64,000 bases of DNA from Rhabditoides inermis (taxonomy: Eukaryota; Nematoda; Chromadorea; Rhabditida; Rhabditidae): assembly GCA_963966185.1 (NCBI GenBank), contig CAWZYM010000020.1, positions 1,447,001 through 1,511,000 on the forward strand, in the 5' to 3' direction. A program made the translations under genes and the position numbers. Of the stretch, positions 13,719 to 25,015 are shown in pieces (the stretch's first letter is position 1; every line of letters starts with the position of its first letter). The notes under the pieces are model-generated. The model saw only the letters and a list, made by a program, of their open reading frames with translations, did no database searches and was not told where the DNA came from.

Positions 13719-14968
13719 AATGGGAGTGTGCGCGAAAAATGCGCCCACCGGAGGGCTGGCGACCATAAATCGCGCATCCAGCCAATCCATCATACTCATC
13801 GCAACACAATCACTCATCTCGCGCCAGCCACCACTGACTGAAGCAATACAATGCGATGAAGCATGAAGTGAAAGCAATCGACTATCCACATGACAGATTA
13901 CCAAAAAGGGCGAGTCACCCTCGCATTCCCAATAAACATTGACGGAAAAGCCTACATTCCGGCTGCACAATCACAGTCTACCGTTTCGAAATGCCAATTT
14001 CATTGGTGGAGGGAAAGCGGAGAGTGAATCGACAAAGCAGAATCATGCCAACAATCGAAGCAGCGGCGATTCCTCACTCTCTTCTATTCTAGTTGTGTCA
14101 CCATGGTAATAAAGAAAGACCGAAGCGAGTGTCCAACCTATGCTTAACCTATACACAAAACGCATTCCTGAACACTTTAGGAGAATAGGGTACCTACGAC
14201 GAAAAGCATTTCGGTCACCTATCTGACCTAGTAAACACAAACTTTGCATTCCTAACACACTCTAATACTAATATCATAGCAGCAAAATGCAGTCATATAA
14301 TACATAATACGAATACGAATTGAGAATTCGCACTTCCAAAAGCGCACAACACAGACGAATCACAGTTTACTGAATCGATACAAGTGGTTGTGGTGAACGG
14401 AGTGGAAGAGGAGAGAGAATGCGTCTCGTCCCCCCCCCTCTCTCTCCCTGCGGGCAATCGCTCTCCACTCACTCTCCAAACAGTACCCCCGTCCCCTCTC
14501 ACGCGCACGCACCCAATATCCATAACCACTCAGCCATACACAATGAAATATCTCGATGGACATGTTTTCAGCCGATGGAACACACACCGTCATCGTATTA
14601 GTCGTGCATTTTTCTGACCTGGTTGTCTGAACCGAAACATCTAGTACTCTACTGAAACCCCTCACGACTTTGCGGCGCATCCTTGTAGAGAAATACATAA
14701 ATGACATCATAATAAATGTAATGCTCTCTCACCGCGACATGCTCCAGGTGCCCTGCCTTCGCGAGACAGTCGGCAGAAGGTAGACGTCGTCCTGCGAGCC
14801 GTCAATCACGATCTGCAACAACATCACAGGTGCAATCAATCGATAACCCTTGCACACCTCGCTTCTAGTCGTGTCAGTGGTGCTGACATCATCGTCGATG
14901 GGTATGGGCACTCTGCCTGCCGCTCCCCCTCCTCCACCCATAGAACGCATCTCATACACTGCACTCAT
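7494..14968 (-). CDS. P4-ATPase phospholipid flippase, ATP9/Neo1 type
   Basis: P4-ATPases move aminophospholipids to the cytosolic leaflet; the ATP9A/B-Neo1 branch acts in endosomes and the trans-Golgi and works without a CDC50 subunit. About 27 exons are readable, and the product closely follows human ATP9A. Diagnostic segments in order: [30 protein letters not shown] (TM1), the A-domain [14 protein letters not shown] (about 11.8 kb), the phosphorylation site [11 protein letters not shown] (about 10.87 kb), [18 protein letters not shown] in the N domain, [11 protein letters not shown] (about 9.36 kb) and [11 protein letters not shown] (about 8.81 kb). The C terminus is [13 protein letters not shown]; the last exon codes only VN and the stop. 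The start used is ATG at 14968 ([15 protein letters not shown]). A second possible first exon with ATG at 15711 (MRYSLLRGTDEES) splices in the same phase to the same second exon at about 14733-14815. All catalytic motifs are intact. Confidence 0.95.
8985..9032. repeat. (GA)n microsatellite in a flippase intron
   Basis: GA run inside an ATP9 intron, reading (CU)n in the transcript. Another large tract, about 11131-11216, lies in the opposite orientation in a later-numbered intron, and 11862-11920 holds a third. Confidence 0.9.
9801..9871 (-). tRNA. tRNA-Gly(UCC)
   Basis: On the minus strand this folds as a tRNA of 71 nt. The acceptor arm is GCGTCTG paired with CAGACGC. The anticodon stem GATGC/GCATT (one G-U pair) encloses the loop CTTCCAA with anticodon TCC. 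The T arm is GGGGG TTCGATT CCCCC, with the standard B-box GGTTCGATTCC. The A-box-like D arm TGTGGTGTAATGGTCAGCA is also present. It lies inside the ATP9 intron between the exons ending NMAREG and starting LRTLVVAKK, on the same strand as its host, where it would be transcribed by Pol III from internal promoters. Confidence 0.95.
12700..14730. other. Large first-region intron of ATP9
   Basis: A 2-kb intron between the ATP9 exons at about 14733 and 12690; the joined codon (CG|A) is in frame. It contains GA/CT runs, including about 13681-13714, and no convincing exon or RNA gene. Confidence 0.6.
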
Positions 14969-15647
14969 GCAATACGCACAATACCATCCGCACCATCAAT
15001 CGACACCGCGATTGCGAAACACGAATCACGCAGACGAATATAGAGCTGACGTCAACAGGCAGACGGTTGCTATTCGTAATAAATAATCCTCTGTTCTTGC
15101 GCGAATAGCGTTTTCTTCGAACACACTAGTTGCTTGTTTCGTGGTTGGTGTACAGACAGGAGACAGCGAATGGCTGCGATCAATATCTTCCAGCTGTGTG
15201 TTGTCTCTCCACTTTGTGTGTGCAGCGGCGGCGGCGGGGTGACACTCTGCCGAATACAGACACGCAACAGTCCAACAGCTCACTCACTCACTCCCTCTCA
15301 CTACCAATACAATCGAGTCGCTAGATCTCCCGGAATAGATGCCGGCAACAATCGATAGGCGGGGGGAGTAGTGGCACTAGAGTGACGCGGAGAGTGAGTG
15401 GCCGGCGGATAGACTGATTGTATGAATATGTGCAATGTCAGCCGGCGCTCACTCCCAGATAAGAGCCTTATGAGATAATTCGAGATAATACCGGGAGGGG
15501 GCCTTGGCGGCGAGGGGGTGGGGGAGGTGAGACAAAACACGCAGGCACAACGCACAGCGACGCGCAAACACACATTACCATAAAGGGCATGGCAATGCAA
15601 ACACGGAGGGTGATGCATAGATGATAGATGACGTACCTCCTCTGACA

Positions 15648-15746
15648 TGTGGTCGTGGTCGAGCAGACCCCTCGATTCCTCGTCGGTGCCGCGCAGCAGA
15701 CTGTAGCGCATCCAACGGGGAGACGACGGGGAGCACCTAAGCGACT
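15648..15746 (-). CDS. Possible alternative first exon of the ATP9-type flippase
   Basis: An open exon with a candidate start at 15711 (MRYSLLRGTDEESRGLLDH) ends at SEE followed by GTACGT, in phase 0. That is the same phase as the other first exon (ending TTRSE before GTGTGC at about 14858), so either can join the exon beginning [13 protein letters not shown]. The frame is also open upstream to 15825, so a 5' acceptor at about 15747 may or may not be used. This suggests two promoters giving different cytosolic N termini. Confidence 0.45.
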
Positions 15747-16134
15747 GCAACACCGCACAGTGCGAGGGAGGGGAGGGAGGGGGACAGAGAACAGAGGGGC
15801 AGGTAAGCACAACGGCGCATCGCATACAAACGAGTCATCCCAACACGTCATAACAACAATATCAATGACGTCATTGTCTTTATACCGAATTGGGGTGAGA
15901 CCCCGTCTATTATGTCGATACATAACCATAACCATACAAGTACGCAATACTACCACGTATCAAATTCCCATCATAAAAAAAACGACAGCGGCACCTATGG
16001 CTCAAATGAAATCAGTCAGTCAGTCAATAAAATGTACAATATCGAATAGCGATCACACGAGTTGAAAGGCGAATATTGTGAATTGAATTACGACAACAAT
16101 AGTGGTGAGTTTACTGTATAGAATAATCCTAGAG

Positions 16135-18303
16135 TTAGAGTAGCATGATCATGCCGACTCCGAGTGCGGATCCGAGGAGTGCTGCGAGCTGCGCGGTGAG
16201 GTTGAAGAGCGAGCCAGCAGACTCGCGCAGACTCGCCTCCACTCCCCGAGTCGCCTTCGTCGCCGACACCGTGATGCAGAAGCCGTTCGACACTGCCAGC
16301 ACAAGCATCACCATCGCGAACGCACCGTCCCACGGACTGAAACACGGTTAGCGTCACGATACGAACACAATTGAAACGCGAAGTGATCACTTCGTCTTCG
16401 ACATAGCGTTGTTATGGGCTATCAGGAAAAAAAGAGAAAGAAAGGAGACTTACAGCATTGTGGGAAGAATCTTCCTGGACGGCACGTGGCAGAGCATGAG
16501 GAGAGGGATGAGGGCGGCTCGCGAGAGACACGCGCGCAGCAGACCGCCCGGCGACTGCAACCAGCACAACTAGACAGGAGTCCTGTCTAGTTGTGCTGGA
16601 CAGGAGAGCACACCCCACACCCACCATCTCCACAGTGCTGGCGAGAAGCCTGCCCAGTGCGTCGCCGCAGTTGAACACAACGAAGCAGCACACGGCGGTG
16701 AAATAGGCTGAACGAGAACCGTCTACACCCCCACTCCCATCATCCACCCACCCTTCCACGTCTCGTTGCGGGAGGTGGTCTTGACGAGGGCGGCCACTCC
16801 GGGGAACACGGTCAGTGTGATGATGAGCACCAGGCTGGCAGACACGAGCGGGCTGGCCGCCTGACGGAACACCTCCGCCCACGCACTCATCCCGGTCCTC
16901 TGCTGGCCTTCAGTCTCCTCGAATGGGTTCTCGCGAGAGACTGCCGGATATGTACTGTCTTCGATCTGCCGCATGCGATCCTCTCCATCCTCCTCCTCAT
17001 TCAGGGCAGAGTAGCCGGCAGAACTGCAATCACACATAAAACATATTCAGAAAGAGCCTGTCTAGGACGATAATCGATAACCAAGATTTCAGCAGTCGAT
17101 GAAATATATATGTGCAACTCATGAACTCACTTGATGAGCTTGACATCCTTGGCGTACTGTGACCTTGCGACTACCGTGAACAACACGATAGAAGCCATCG
17201 TCCAGCCTATCGCAAGGCAGAAGAACACGCTGAAATACGCTATGCTATACACATCATTACTTTCTAACGAACCGTCCATTGGCGACGGCATCAGAAGTGC
17301 CCATCTGACAGAGAAGAGAGAGGGCGACGGATAGAACACCCGCCATTGACTGACCAAGCATCAAAGAACGCATCTTAACAAGGGATGAAAGGCATCGTGC
17401 ACGCATAATAGAACAGTAATCGGCGGGAGAATCATGCAAACCCGGAGTGATCGAACTAAATGTATAAGGGTATGATACTCACGGTGAATGCAGGGAATGT
17501 GGCAGCGAGCCCGAATACGCCTCCTCCGATGAGTCCCATCGAACCGAGTGTCGACAAAGCCGCCAGTCCCTGCGACAACCAGAAGAACCACTCCTGGTCT
17601 ACAAGCAACACAAGTCCGTTGAGAAGTCAACGAGGCACTCACCGCCGTCCGTGTCGACGTAGGTATACCAGACGGTGGGAAGCAGGGAGGCGACTACGAT
17701 GAAGTGCCCAGCCAGCACCCGCGCAGTGTTAGAGATCCTGTCATGGTAAAAAGTAAAAAAAAGAAGATATATATATATATATATATATATATCGCGGTCA
17801 ATCTCTTCAGAACATCAGAATCCAAAGCAAATCGAAAGTGGTTAGATGGTAAGTAGTAACCATGTTGAAATGCGTTGTTTCGCATTTCGGGACTGGTTTA
17901 CAGAGACTGACAAAAATATGAGGATTAATCACTTGGCTGCGAAGAGCAGGTTCAGCATGCTACCAATGATGCAGCTCACTCCACACGCCAGGACAACGTA
18001 CGCCTCGAACTGTGTCTGAAAGTAACAAGTAACTAAGCAGTTCCAAGTAATCTCTCGCACCTGCAGTAGCGTCGCCTCGTGGTGTCCCTCATCCCTCACG
18101 TCATCCACGAGGGACGAGTTGCTGTCCGCAGTCGTATTTCGAAGTTTGAAGTTGAAATACTGTAAATTGTTGAAATCATTCCCACAATGGAATCATACAA
18201 TTACCGTGTGCGCATTCATGAACATGTTGTAAGGGAGGAGGGAGGTGACCCCAAACAGCAGGAATGCTGCGTATATGAGGCGGTCGGCGACGCTCTGCGG
18301 CAT
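16135..18303 (-). CDS. Equilibrative nucleoside transporter (SLC29 family)
   Basis: ENT proteins carry nucleosides and some nucleobases across the plasma or organelle membrane through eleven helices. About eleven exons are readable. Family marks: TM1 with LLPYNMFMNAHTYFNFKL (family LLPWNxF), a loop rich in Asn/Ser/Asp, a helix LSTLGSMGLIGGGVFG, then LGQSMAGVLSV (family GQGLAG), a charged central loop near 16.9-17.0 kb, and the C-terminal helices VSNGFCITVSATKA and RESAGSLFNLTAQLAALLG. The stop is at 16135. The start is the first ATG (MPQSVADRLIYAAF) in the first readable exon; an upstream exon cannot be excluded because that exon is preceded by an acceptor-like CAG. One acceptor, before MRSLMLGQ, is TTAAG rather than CAG. 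A short intron near 16.6 kb holds a perfect palindrome. It is divergent from SLC25A46, about 600 bases away. Confidence 0.93.
16561..16599. repeat. Perfect 39-base palindrome filling a short intron
   Basis: Two 19-base arms (CCAGCACAACTAGACAGGA and its exact reverse complement) flank a single base. They occupy most of a roughly 66-base intron of the nucleoside transporter, between the exons ending ASTVEM and starting SPGGLL. The distal arm ends directly before TTGCAG, so in the pre-mRNA the hairpin would sit against the 3' splice site. Confidence 0.97.
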
Positions 18304-18938
18304 CCCGGCGAGGAAGGAGCCGAGCTGTATGAGATGAATAGTATAACTAAAAGTGAACTAGAACAACACAATATGGCGTGGTGATGATTGGTAATCGGTG
18401 AGGTAGGGAAGGAGGCGACAATTTGCTGCACAGCCGACGAGATCATGATGCACATTGGATGCGAAGAACGTTATGATTAGGAAGAGGGTGATAAGCGGTA
18501 TCACGATACAACGATTTCGGATAAAAACGATATGGTATATCAACAAACTAGGAAAAACGGTCGCGTCATATGGTTGCTCTGCGTCTATGACACATGTACT
18601 CTGTCGTCTGATTCGCAACTAGCGCGCGCGCAAATTAGTGTGTCAAAAATTCTATCGCTTAATCCGCATATTCAATAAAAAGTACAACATTTTAGATGGA
18701 AGTATTGTATTTGACATTACAATGGACTCTACATATCACAAAATGTTATAGAAATACACAATTATGTCAGGAAATTGAGAAATTTTATTTATTTACTGGT
18801 ATTTCTCTGCTCTAATCACAGTTACCGTACGATCGAATCAGTTCATGGTTCGAATTTCAAGAAATTTTATTTCATTCCTTATTTGTTGTTGTTTCGTCAT
18901 AATGTTTCATGTTGTAGTATGTGCATGTTTTCAGCGAG
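18304..18938. other. Divergent promoter region, ENT and SLC25A46
   Basis: About 630 bases between the first readable ENT exon and the SLC25A46 start. Both genes point away from it. An acceptor-like TTTTCAG ends at about 18934, just before the SLC25A46 start codon, so part of this is probably 5' UTR intron. No TATA box is assigned. Confidence 0.5.
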
Positions 18939-21346
18939 ATGCCGTTTATTCAGAAACGGGGTGCCTACAACATACAAGGCGCACCGGACGATGGCGAATC
19001 GCGTTTTGCGCCATCGGAGTTCGGTAAGTACTTCTTTCTTCCTGTTATTGGTTAGAAGTATGCAATATTGTGAATAGTTATGAATGAGTACAATAAGCAT
19101 GTTTAGGCGAGAGGGATGGGATGAATGGATCGGGCGTTGGTCAGCATTCACCGTGGTCAGACCCATTGCCTCCTCCCTCAACGAGCAGGGCGTCTCCTCC
19201 GCTCCCCGTCCCCTCAGCCAACGACGATCCACTCGCCGGCGCCTTCCTCGGAATCGCAGAGTGAGTATCTGTCTGGTTCAATCATTTATATTTTAATTTT
19301 GATAAACCATTCAGTCTCGTCACCAAGCTCGCCATCGTCCACCCCTGCACAGTCCTCCGACGGCAATGTCAAGTACACCAGCACGCAAGGTATATGATCG
19401 ATATTTCGGAGTGATTAACATAGTAACTGATTCAGGTCACTCCACTTGACTCCATTCACACTCGCCCCGGTGGCATTCAACATGATCTCCCGAGAGGTTG
19501 GCGATTGGTGATGCAATTACAGTTTTAACGTCTCCGGAAGTTTACGCGTTGACAATGAAGCATGTTCAGGGCATTCTCACCTTCTGGAAGGGCTCGATCG
19601 GCTCGGGTATGCTCTACGGTCTCACCACTGTCACCGAGATCGTCATCTCGGACCTCTTCGGACTGCCAAGGTGTGCATATTTCATTTCGTATGTTTTCAT
19701 TTCATTCATAACTTTTTTCCAGGAGCTATGTTCCTGAGGGTAGCCAGACTCGCTTCTGGAAGCACGTTCTGCTCAAGGCTGCCACCGTCTTCACCATGAC
19801 TCCCTTCTTCATCTCCGGTTTCATCGAGACTGTAAGGGTGAGTAGTTTTCATATAATTATTTTGATGTGTATTTTTCTTATACTTTCAGAGTGCGTCAGG
19901 ATTGGGCGAGGATGACAACCGTGTTATGGAGGTGCTGGTCAAGGGAGTTGACAGGATGAGGTGAGAGGTTTGATCTTTCTGGTCTCGATTCTTGATAACG
20001 TCGTCGTGTTGTAGGTTCGCTGTGTTTGGTGCCCGTGACGCATCTCGCCGCTTTTCTGTTCTCCACCTGGCCGTGCCTACCGTCATTTTCAGGTTAGCGT
20101 TCTTAAAATTTCATTAGTTCTGTATTTTATGCTTTTCTTTTTTTTCTGTAGGACATCACACTACGTGATCCAGGCGGCACTCTACCATCAGTTCTTCCAG
20201 ATGGCCAAGCGTTACGTGGTTAGTTCATTTTAAGTCATATAAACATGTGTTGCATGGTAAAATATTTGAGAACCGGAAACCGGAAGCGGAGCGCACCAAG
20301 TTCCACCAGTTCCTGCCGCAGATCTTCGCGCAGATGACCTCGTACGTGATCGCCGACTTCATCGTCTTCCCAATGGAGACGGTCGTCCATCGCTTGTACA
20401 TACAGGGTATGCACACATATTTCAAACGTGTATTTCATTCCTGTTGTTTGAGGCACCCGCACTCTGATCGACAACCTGGATACGGGTCTGTCGGCGGTGT
20501 CGATCACTGTCAAGTATGACGGCTTCTTCGACTGTCTGCGCTCTATCGTGCGCAAGGAGGGCGTGTGGGCGTTGTATGCGGGGGTGGGCGCTTTGGCGCT
20601 GGAGTACATGCTGCACTCGCTGCTGCACCAGCTGGTGCGCGCCTGCTTCGACAAGGGAGGCGAGGCGCTGCGCAAGGCGGCGGCTGCCCATGCCGCCTCG
20701 GTCACCCCGCCCCTCGCATCCGCCGGCAGCCGCAGCGCCCCCCTCTCCGGACCCTTCGCCGCACCCGCCCAGCCACTCTCCCCCATCCTTTCTCCTAGGA
20801 AGTGAGTTGCTCCTTTTTGCTGTTACTAGTTATTTCTTTCAGAGAGCTGTTTCAACTAAAGATGTAATTGACCAAATCTATGCGTATTGCTTGTGAGTCT
20901 AAATGTCGTGCTTGTGAAGAGCATGTGCTTCGTCTCACTATTCGCTTATAAGTGAAATGCACGCAAAAAAGTTGCAACAGAAAAAAATCTTTCTACAGAA
21001 AGTGCAACAGAAAAATTTTCCTACAGAATATGTGTTTTGCAGGCCGTCTTCTGTGTCGTCCCCGATCCGCGAGCCGCCTCTCGCCCCTGCCATGGCCTCG
21101 GCGTCGCAGTCTGGCTCTGGCCAGCCACACTCGTACTACCCCTCGTTCGGAGAGACCTCGTCCCGCATGGAGCCGTTCGGAACGCCGACTGGACGTCCGA
21201 ACGTGTTCGGCAGCCCGACACAGGGGTGAGTGTGGAGTGGGTGACGCATGCGTATGCTTTGCAGCAGTGGCGATCGTCCCGCCGCGCCGCTCCCGCCTCT
21301 CTTCCTCGACACACACAGGGACGACCCGTTCGGGTTCGGACAGTGA
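18939..21346 (+). CDS. SLC25A46, outer mitochondrial membrane carrier-like protein
   Basis: SLC25A46 is an atypical mitochondrial carrier of the outer membrane involved in mitochondrial dynamics and lipid transfer (Ugo1-like). The start MPFIQKRGAYNIQ at 18939 joins in phase 1 to the exon from about 19107. Strong matches to the human protein include HPCTVLRRQCQVHQHAR, LTPFT, a segment ALWKG-like (TFWKGSIGSGMLYG), LHLAVPTVIFRTSHYVIQ, SYVIADFIVFPMETVVHRL and YIQGTRTLIDN. About ten exons are used; two 3' splice sites end in TTGAG rather than CAG. After the carrier body there is a Pro/Ser-rich extension of about 110 residues, absent from the human protein, which contains MEPFGTP and ends in DDPFGFGQ before the stop at 21344-21346. 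It is followed by EIF3J in the same direction. Confidence 0.97.
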
Positions 21347-21655
21347 GGGGAGGGGAGAGGGGAACTCGGAGGAGGGATGAATGGGTGCGAGTGCTTAACT
21401 GTGGGTCGGAGCAGATACATACCTCGCCATTGTGTCTGCTTGATTAGTCATGGAAGCCGGTGTTGTTCTCCATTCATTTGTAGGGGTGTTTGCTTAAATG
21501 ACAGGTTATCAGTGTTTCTTATTTATTTAGGAGTGTAGATAGCGAGATGTGGTCTGCGACTCATTGAATTTTGCTTACTGTGTTTTACTTTTTAGGATGT
21601 TAGTGCGTAGTGTGATGTTGTTCCATTTGTACTCGGCTCATTTGTATAACTATTA

Positions 21656-21661
21656 AATAAA
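21656..21661 (+). terminator. Poly(A) signal of SLC25A46
   Basis: AATAAA about 310 bases after the stop codon, in an AT-rich 3' UTR and about 145 bases before the EIF3J start codon. Confidence 0.6.
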
Positions 21662-21806
21662 TATATAATAATTTATGCGTGATATTTTTGTTTTCAATGT
21701 CAGAACGGTAGCGATATCCGTTTCAATATCTTTCTCTCGTGTTGTGCTATCTTCTTTTCATTTTCGTTATTGAATATCATTTCCAGGTACTAATCAATTA
21801 GTCAAC

Positions 21807-22578
21807 ATGGGAGACAACTGGGGTGAGTTTAGTTATTTGTTTGTGTACATTTTGATTGACTGACTGTGTTTTTCAGACGACGACGATTTCGAGGTTGAGG
21901 ACGTTGCGCCTCCTCCGGTTGAGGAGAAGGTGGAGGACTTTGTGCCCGGATTCATCCCCGTCGAAAAGGGACACGCGGCCAAGCCCAAGCCTAAGTGGAA
22001 GGCCGGCAACGAGAAGAGCGCATTCAACATGGAGGACCTCGGAAGAGAACTCACTCCCAAGGAGAGGGAGGAGCTGCAAAAGGTATAGCAGAGGAATGAC
22101 TGTGCTAAAGTAATGTTGTGTTTGCAGCGCTCTGACATGGCGTTCGCCCGCGATCTGTTTGGAGGAGAGGACGAGGAGGTTGGATACGACCGCATCCTCT
22201 CGAAGGACGAGTTCGAGCAGTGGGGAGAGAAGGTGGGGCGCTTCCTCGCCACCCGCCACCAGGCCGCTCACTACGGAGACATGCTCAACAAGGTACGCCC
22301 ACTCGATCCACTCGCGCGCCTCACTGATTGGATTGCAGGTGATGGTGCAGCTGGCGGCGCCCCTGGACGCGGCCGACATCCGCAAGATGAGCAACCTGCT
22401 GAAGCAGATGGCAGACGAGAAGAAGGTGGAGGCGGAGAAGACGAAGAAGGCCGCCCCCGGAGCCAAGGGCAAGAAGGGCAAGCCGACGATCAAGAGCAGC
22501 GGCGGCAAGGCGGGAGACATGTTCGACGACTATGGAGGCAGCGGGGGACGCCACGACGACTACGACGACTTCATGTAG
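21807..22578 (+). CDS. eIF3 subunit J
   Basis: eIF3j is a loosely bound subunit of translation initiation factor 3 that contacts the 40S decoding centre and helps in mRNA recruitment and subunit dissociation. Four exons: 21807-21822, 21876-22083, 22128-22293 and 22340-22578. The product begins MGDNWDDDDFEVEDV, an acidic Trp-containing N-terminal motif typical of the family. A basic middle (KPKPKWKAG) follows, then an alpha-helical core (FARDLFGGEDEEV and later LLKQMADEKKVEAEK). The end YDDFM is almost identical to the human C terminus (YEDFM). Length about 208 residues, slightly shorter than human (258). It starts about 460 bases after SLC25A46 and ends 273 bases before KDM1A. Confidence 0.95.
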
Positions 22579-22851
22579 GGAGGAGAAGGAGAGGAGTATG
22601 TGCTGCTGCTGATTAGTCATCGCCTTCTGTCTCACGTCTGTTCTGTTGGGGTCGGTGGATGATACCGCCTGGTTCTTATTGGTAAATTGTTGATTTTTCC
22701 ATCATTCAAGTATTCGAGAGATGTTTACGCGCCGAATTATAAAGTGTTTACGTTGAATTTCGAGATTATTGCCAAATAGAAGCGTCTATGTCGCTGCTTG
22801 AGATACCTGTTTGTTAATTGAGTCTGCTGATGTGATGGAGGAGTTGCAGTG

Positions 22852-24954
22852 ATGAGTCACGGTGTAGTGGAAGAGGCAGGGGTGCTGCCAGAGAAAATAG
22901 ACAAGGAGAAGGTGCGCGACCTGCTGCTGCACGGAATCCCCGAGGTATTCAGATGGGAGGACGACGACATCGGTAGGTCCTTCTCCTCCCCCTCTTCCAA
23001 CCTGATCAACCCACAGCCCTGCGAGCTGCCGCGATGCACAGCAGGCTGCCCCCGGACAGGCTGACTGCCGCTGAGCTGGCCGCCTTCCCGGAAGCGGCCA
23101 ACGGAGCCACCAGGATACTCTTCCTCTACATCAGGAACAAGACGGTGTGCAGATTGCGAAATACACTGTATTGACGTGTTATTCATGTTTTATGTGTGAG
23201 AGTGTGAGTTATCCATGAACCTCGTTCAGCTACAAATGTGGTTGATGGAGCCGAACGTGGAGTTGACGACTGACATCATCCTGCTCGATCTAGTCCCGCC
23301 ATACAACAGTGAGTAGAGTTGTATGGATTAATGATCGATTCATATGTTGATCGCGGCAGTGACATATGAATAGGTATCGATTTGTGCAGGTGACACAGAG
23401 CTGGTTCGTCGCATCCACGCCTTCCTCAATCGATACGGATACATCAACTTTGGCAACTACCACGCGTTTTCGAGTGAGCAGTTGAATAGTGAACATGGAT
23501 CATAGATCATGTCTTTGCAGAGCATGTTCCGAAAAAGAGTTCTCCGCACGTGATAGTGATTGGCGGCGGGGCGTCCGGGGTGGCGACGGCCAAGCAGCTG
23601 CTCAAGTTCGGATTCCGAGTCACCATGCTCGAGGGAAGGGTGCGTACGCGTCTTCCACGTACTCCCATCTCTGGCTTCTCCTCCATTGACTTGTTCAGAA
23701 GCGTCTGGGCGGCCGGATGCACTCGTACATAGTGGGCGCGGACGGCTCGAACCTGTCTGCCAAGGAGAAGCACCAGCGCACCGCCGACCTCGGGGCCATG
23801 GTGGTGATGGGCGTGGGTGGGTGAGGGAGGGGGAGGGGGAGGGAGGGAGGGGAGCATGGCTGTCGTGTCAGAGGGCAACCCGATGACTGTGCTGGCCCGC
23901 CAGCAGCAGTGCCATCTGATGCGCATGAGCGAGGGCTGCCGGGTGTTCGACACGGCCGGCCGCGGCATCTCCGAGAAGAGGGACCACATGATCGAGGAGG
24001 CGTTCAGGTCGGTTGAGAGCAGTAGTGACTGTATTTGAATCAACCGGGCTAACTGTTTATGTGCGTTGCAGGAAGATTGGCGACACGGCGGCGTACATTG
24101 CACACACGATGGGAGTGCGGGAGATCAACGGAGAGAAGCTGAGCCTGCAGCAAGTCTACGATGGAATCTCCAAGTGAGGAGTGGGGGGAGAGACGGCGAC
24201 ACTGTCTGTTGCAGCATGAACGAGCTGAAGATGCAGCAGAAGCGACTGCGCTTCTGGAAGCGCTACTCGCACGTCACAGACAGTCTCGATCAGATACACA
24301 CCGATGTAGGTTGACTTTCGTGGCGAAAAGTATGTACATTGTATAGATTATAAGTAAATAATGAGTTACTTAGTATGTATAGTAAGTGTGTTTAGATGTT
24401 GCTGTACAAGCAGGCGGCGGAGCAGTTGGCGGGCGAGCTGCAGCAGCTGCGTGGACGAAGGGCGGCAGGCGAGGGCGCGGGCGACGACCTGGCCAGCATC
24501 GCCCTGCACAAGTGCATACGCAGGGACCTCAACCACGCCATTCGCATGTACGACGCCGCCGCGGAGAGGGCCGCCAAGATCGACAGCGTCCTCAAACAGC
24601 TCAAGAGCATGGAACCGAGGTGGGCGTAGGGAGAGTGGGAGGAGGGAATCTGTGCATTGCAGCCAAGTGTTTATGAACGTGGCGGATCGCCGCCTGCTCG
24701 ACTTCCACTATGCCAATCTAGAGTTTGCCACTGGAGCTCCCCTCAAAGTGGGATATTATCTCCCTTTCTCCCCATTGCCTGTCTTGCAGGAGCTGAGCTG
24801 TGCGGACTGGGACCAGGACGACTCTAGCGAGTGCACGGGCAGCCACTACACTGTCAAGGAGGGCTACATGACCCTCATCTGCTCGATGCTGCCCAAGGAA
24901 CACGTGCTCTTCTCCCACGTGGTGCAGAGCATTGACGTCACCGAAAAGGGTCGG

Positions 24955-25015
<61 letters not shown>

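Noticed and set aside
17764..17792. AT dinucleotide run in an ENT intron
   Set aside because: Only about 24 bases of AT repeat, ordinary intronic simple sequence.
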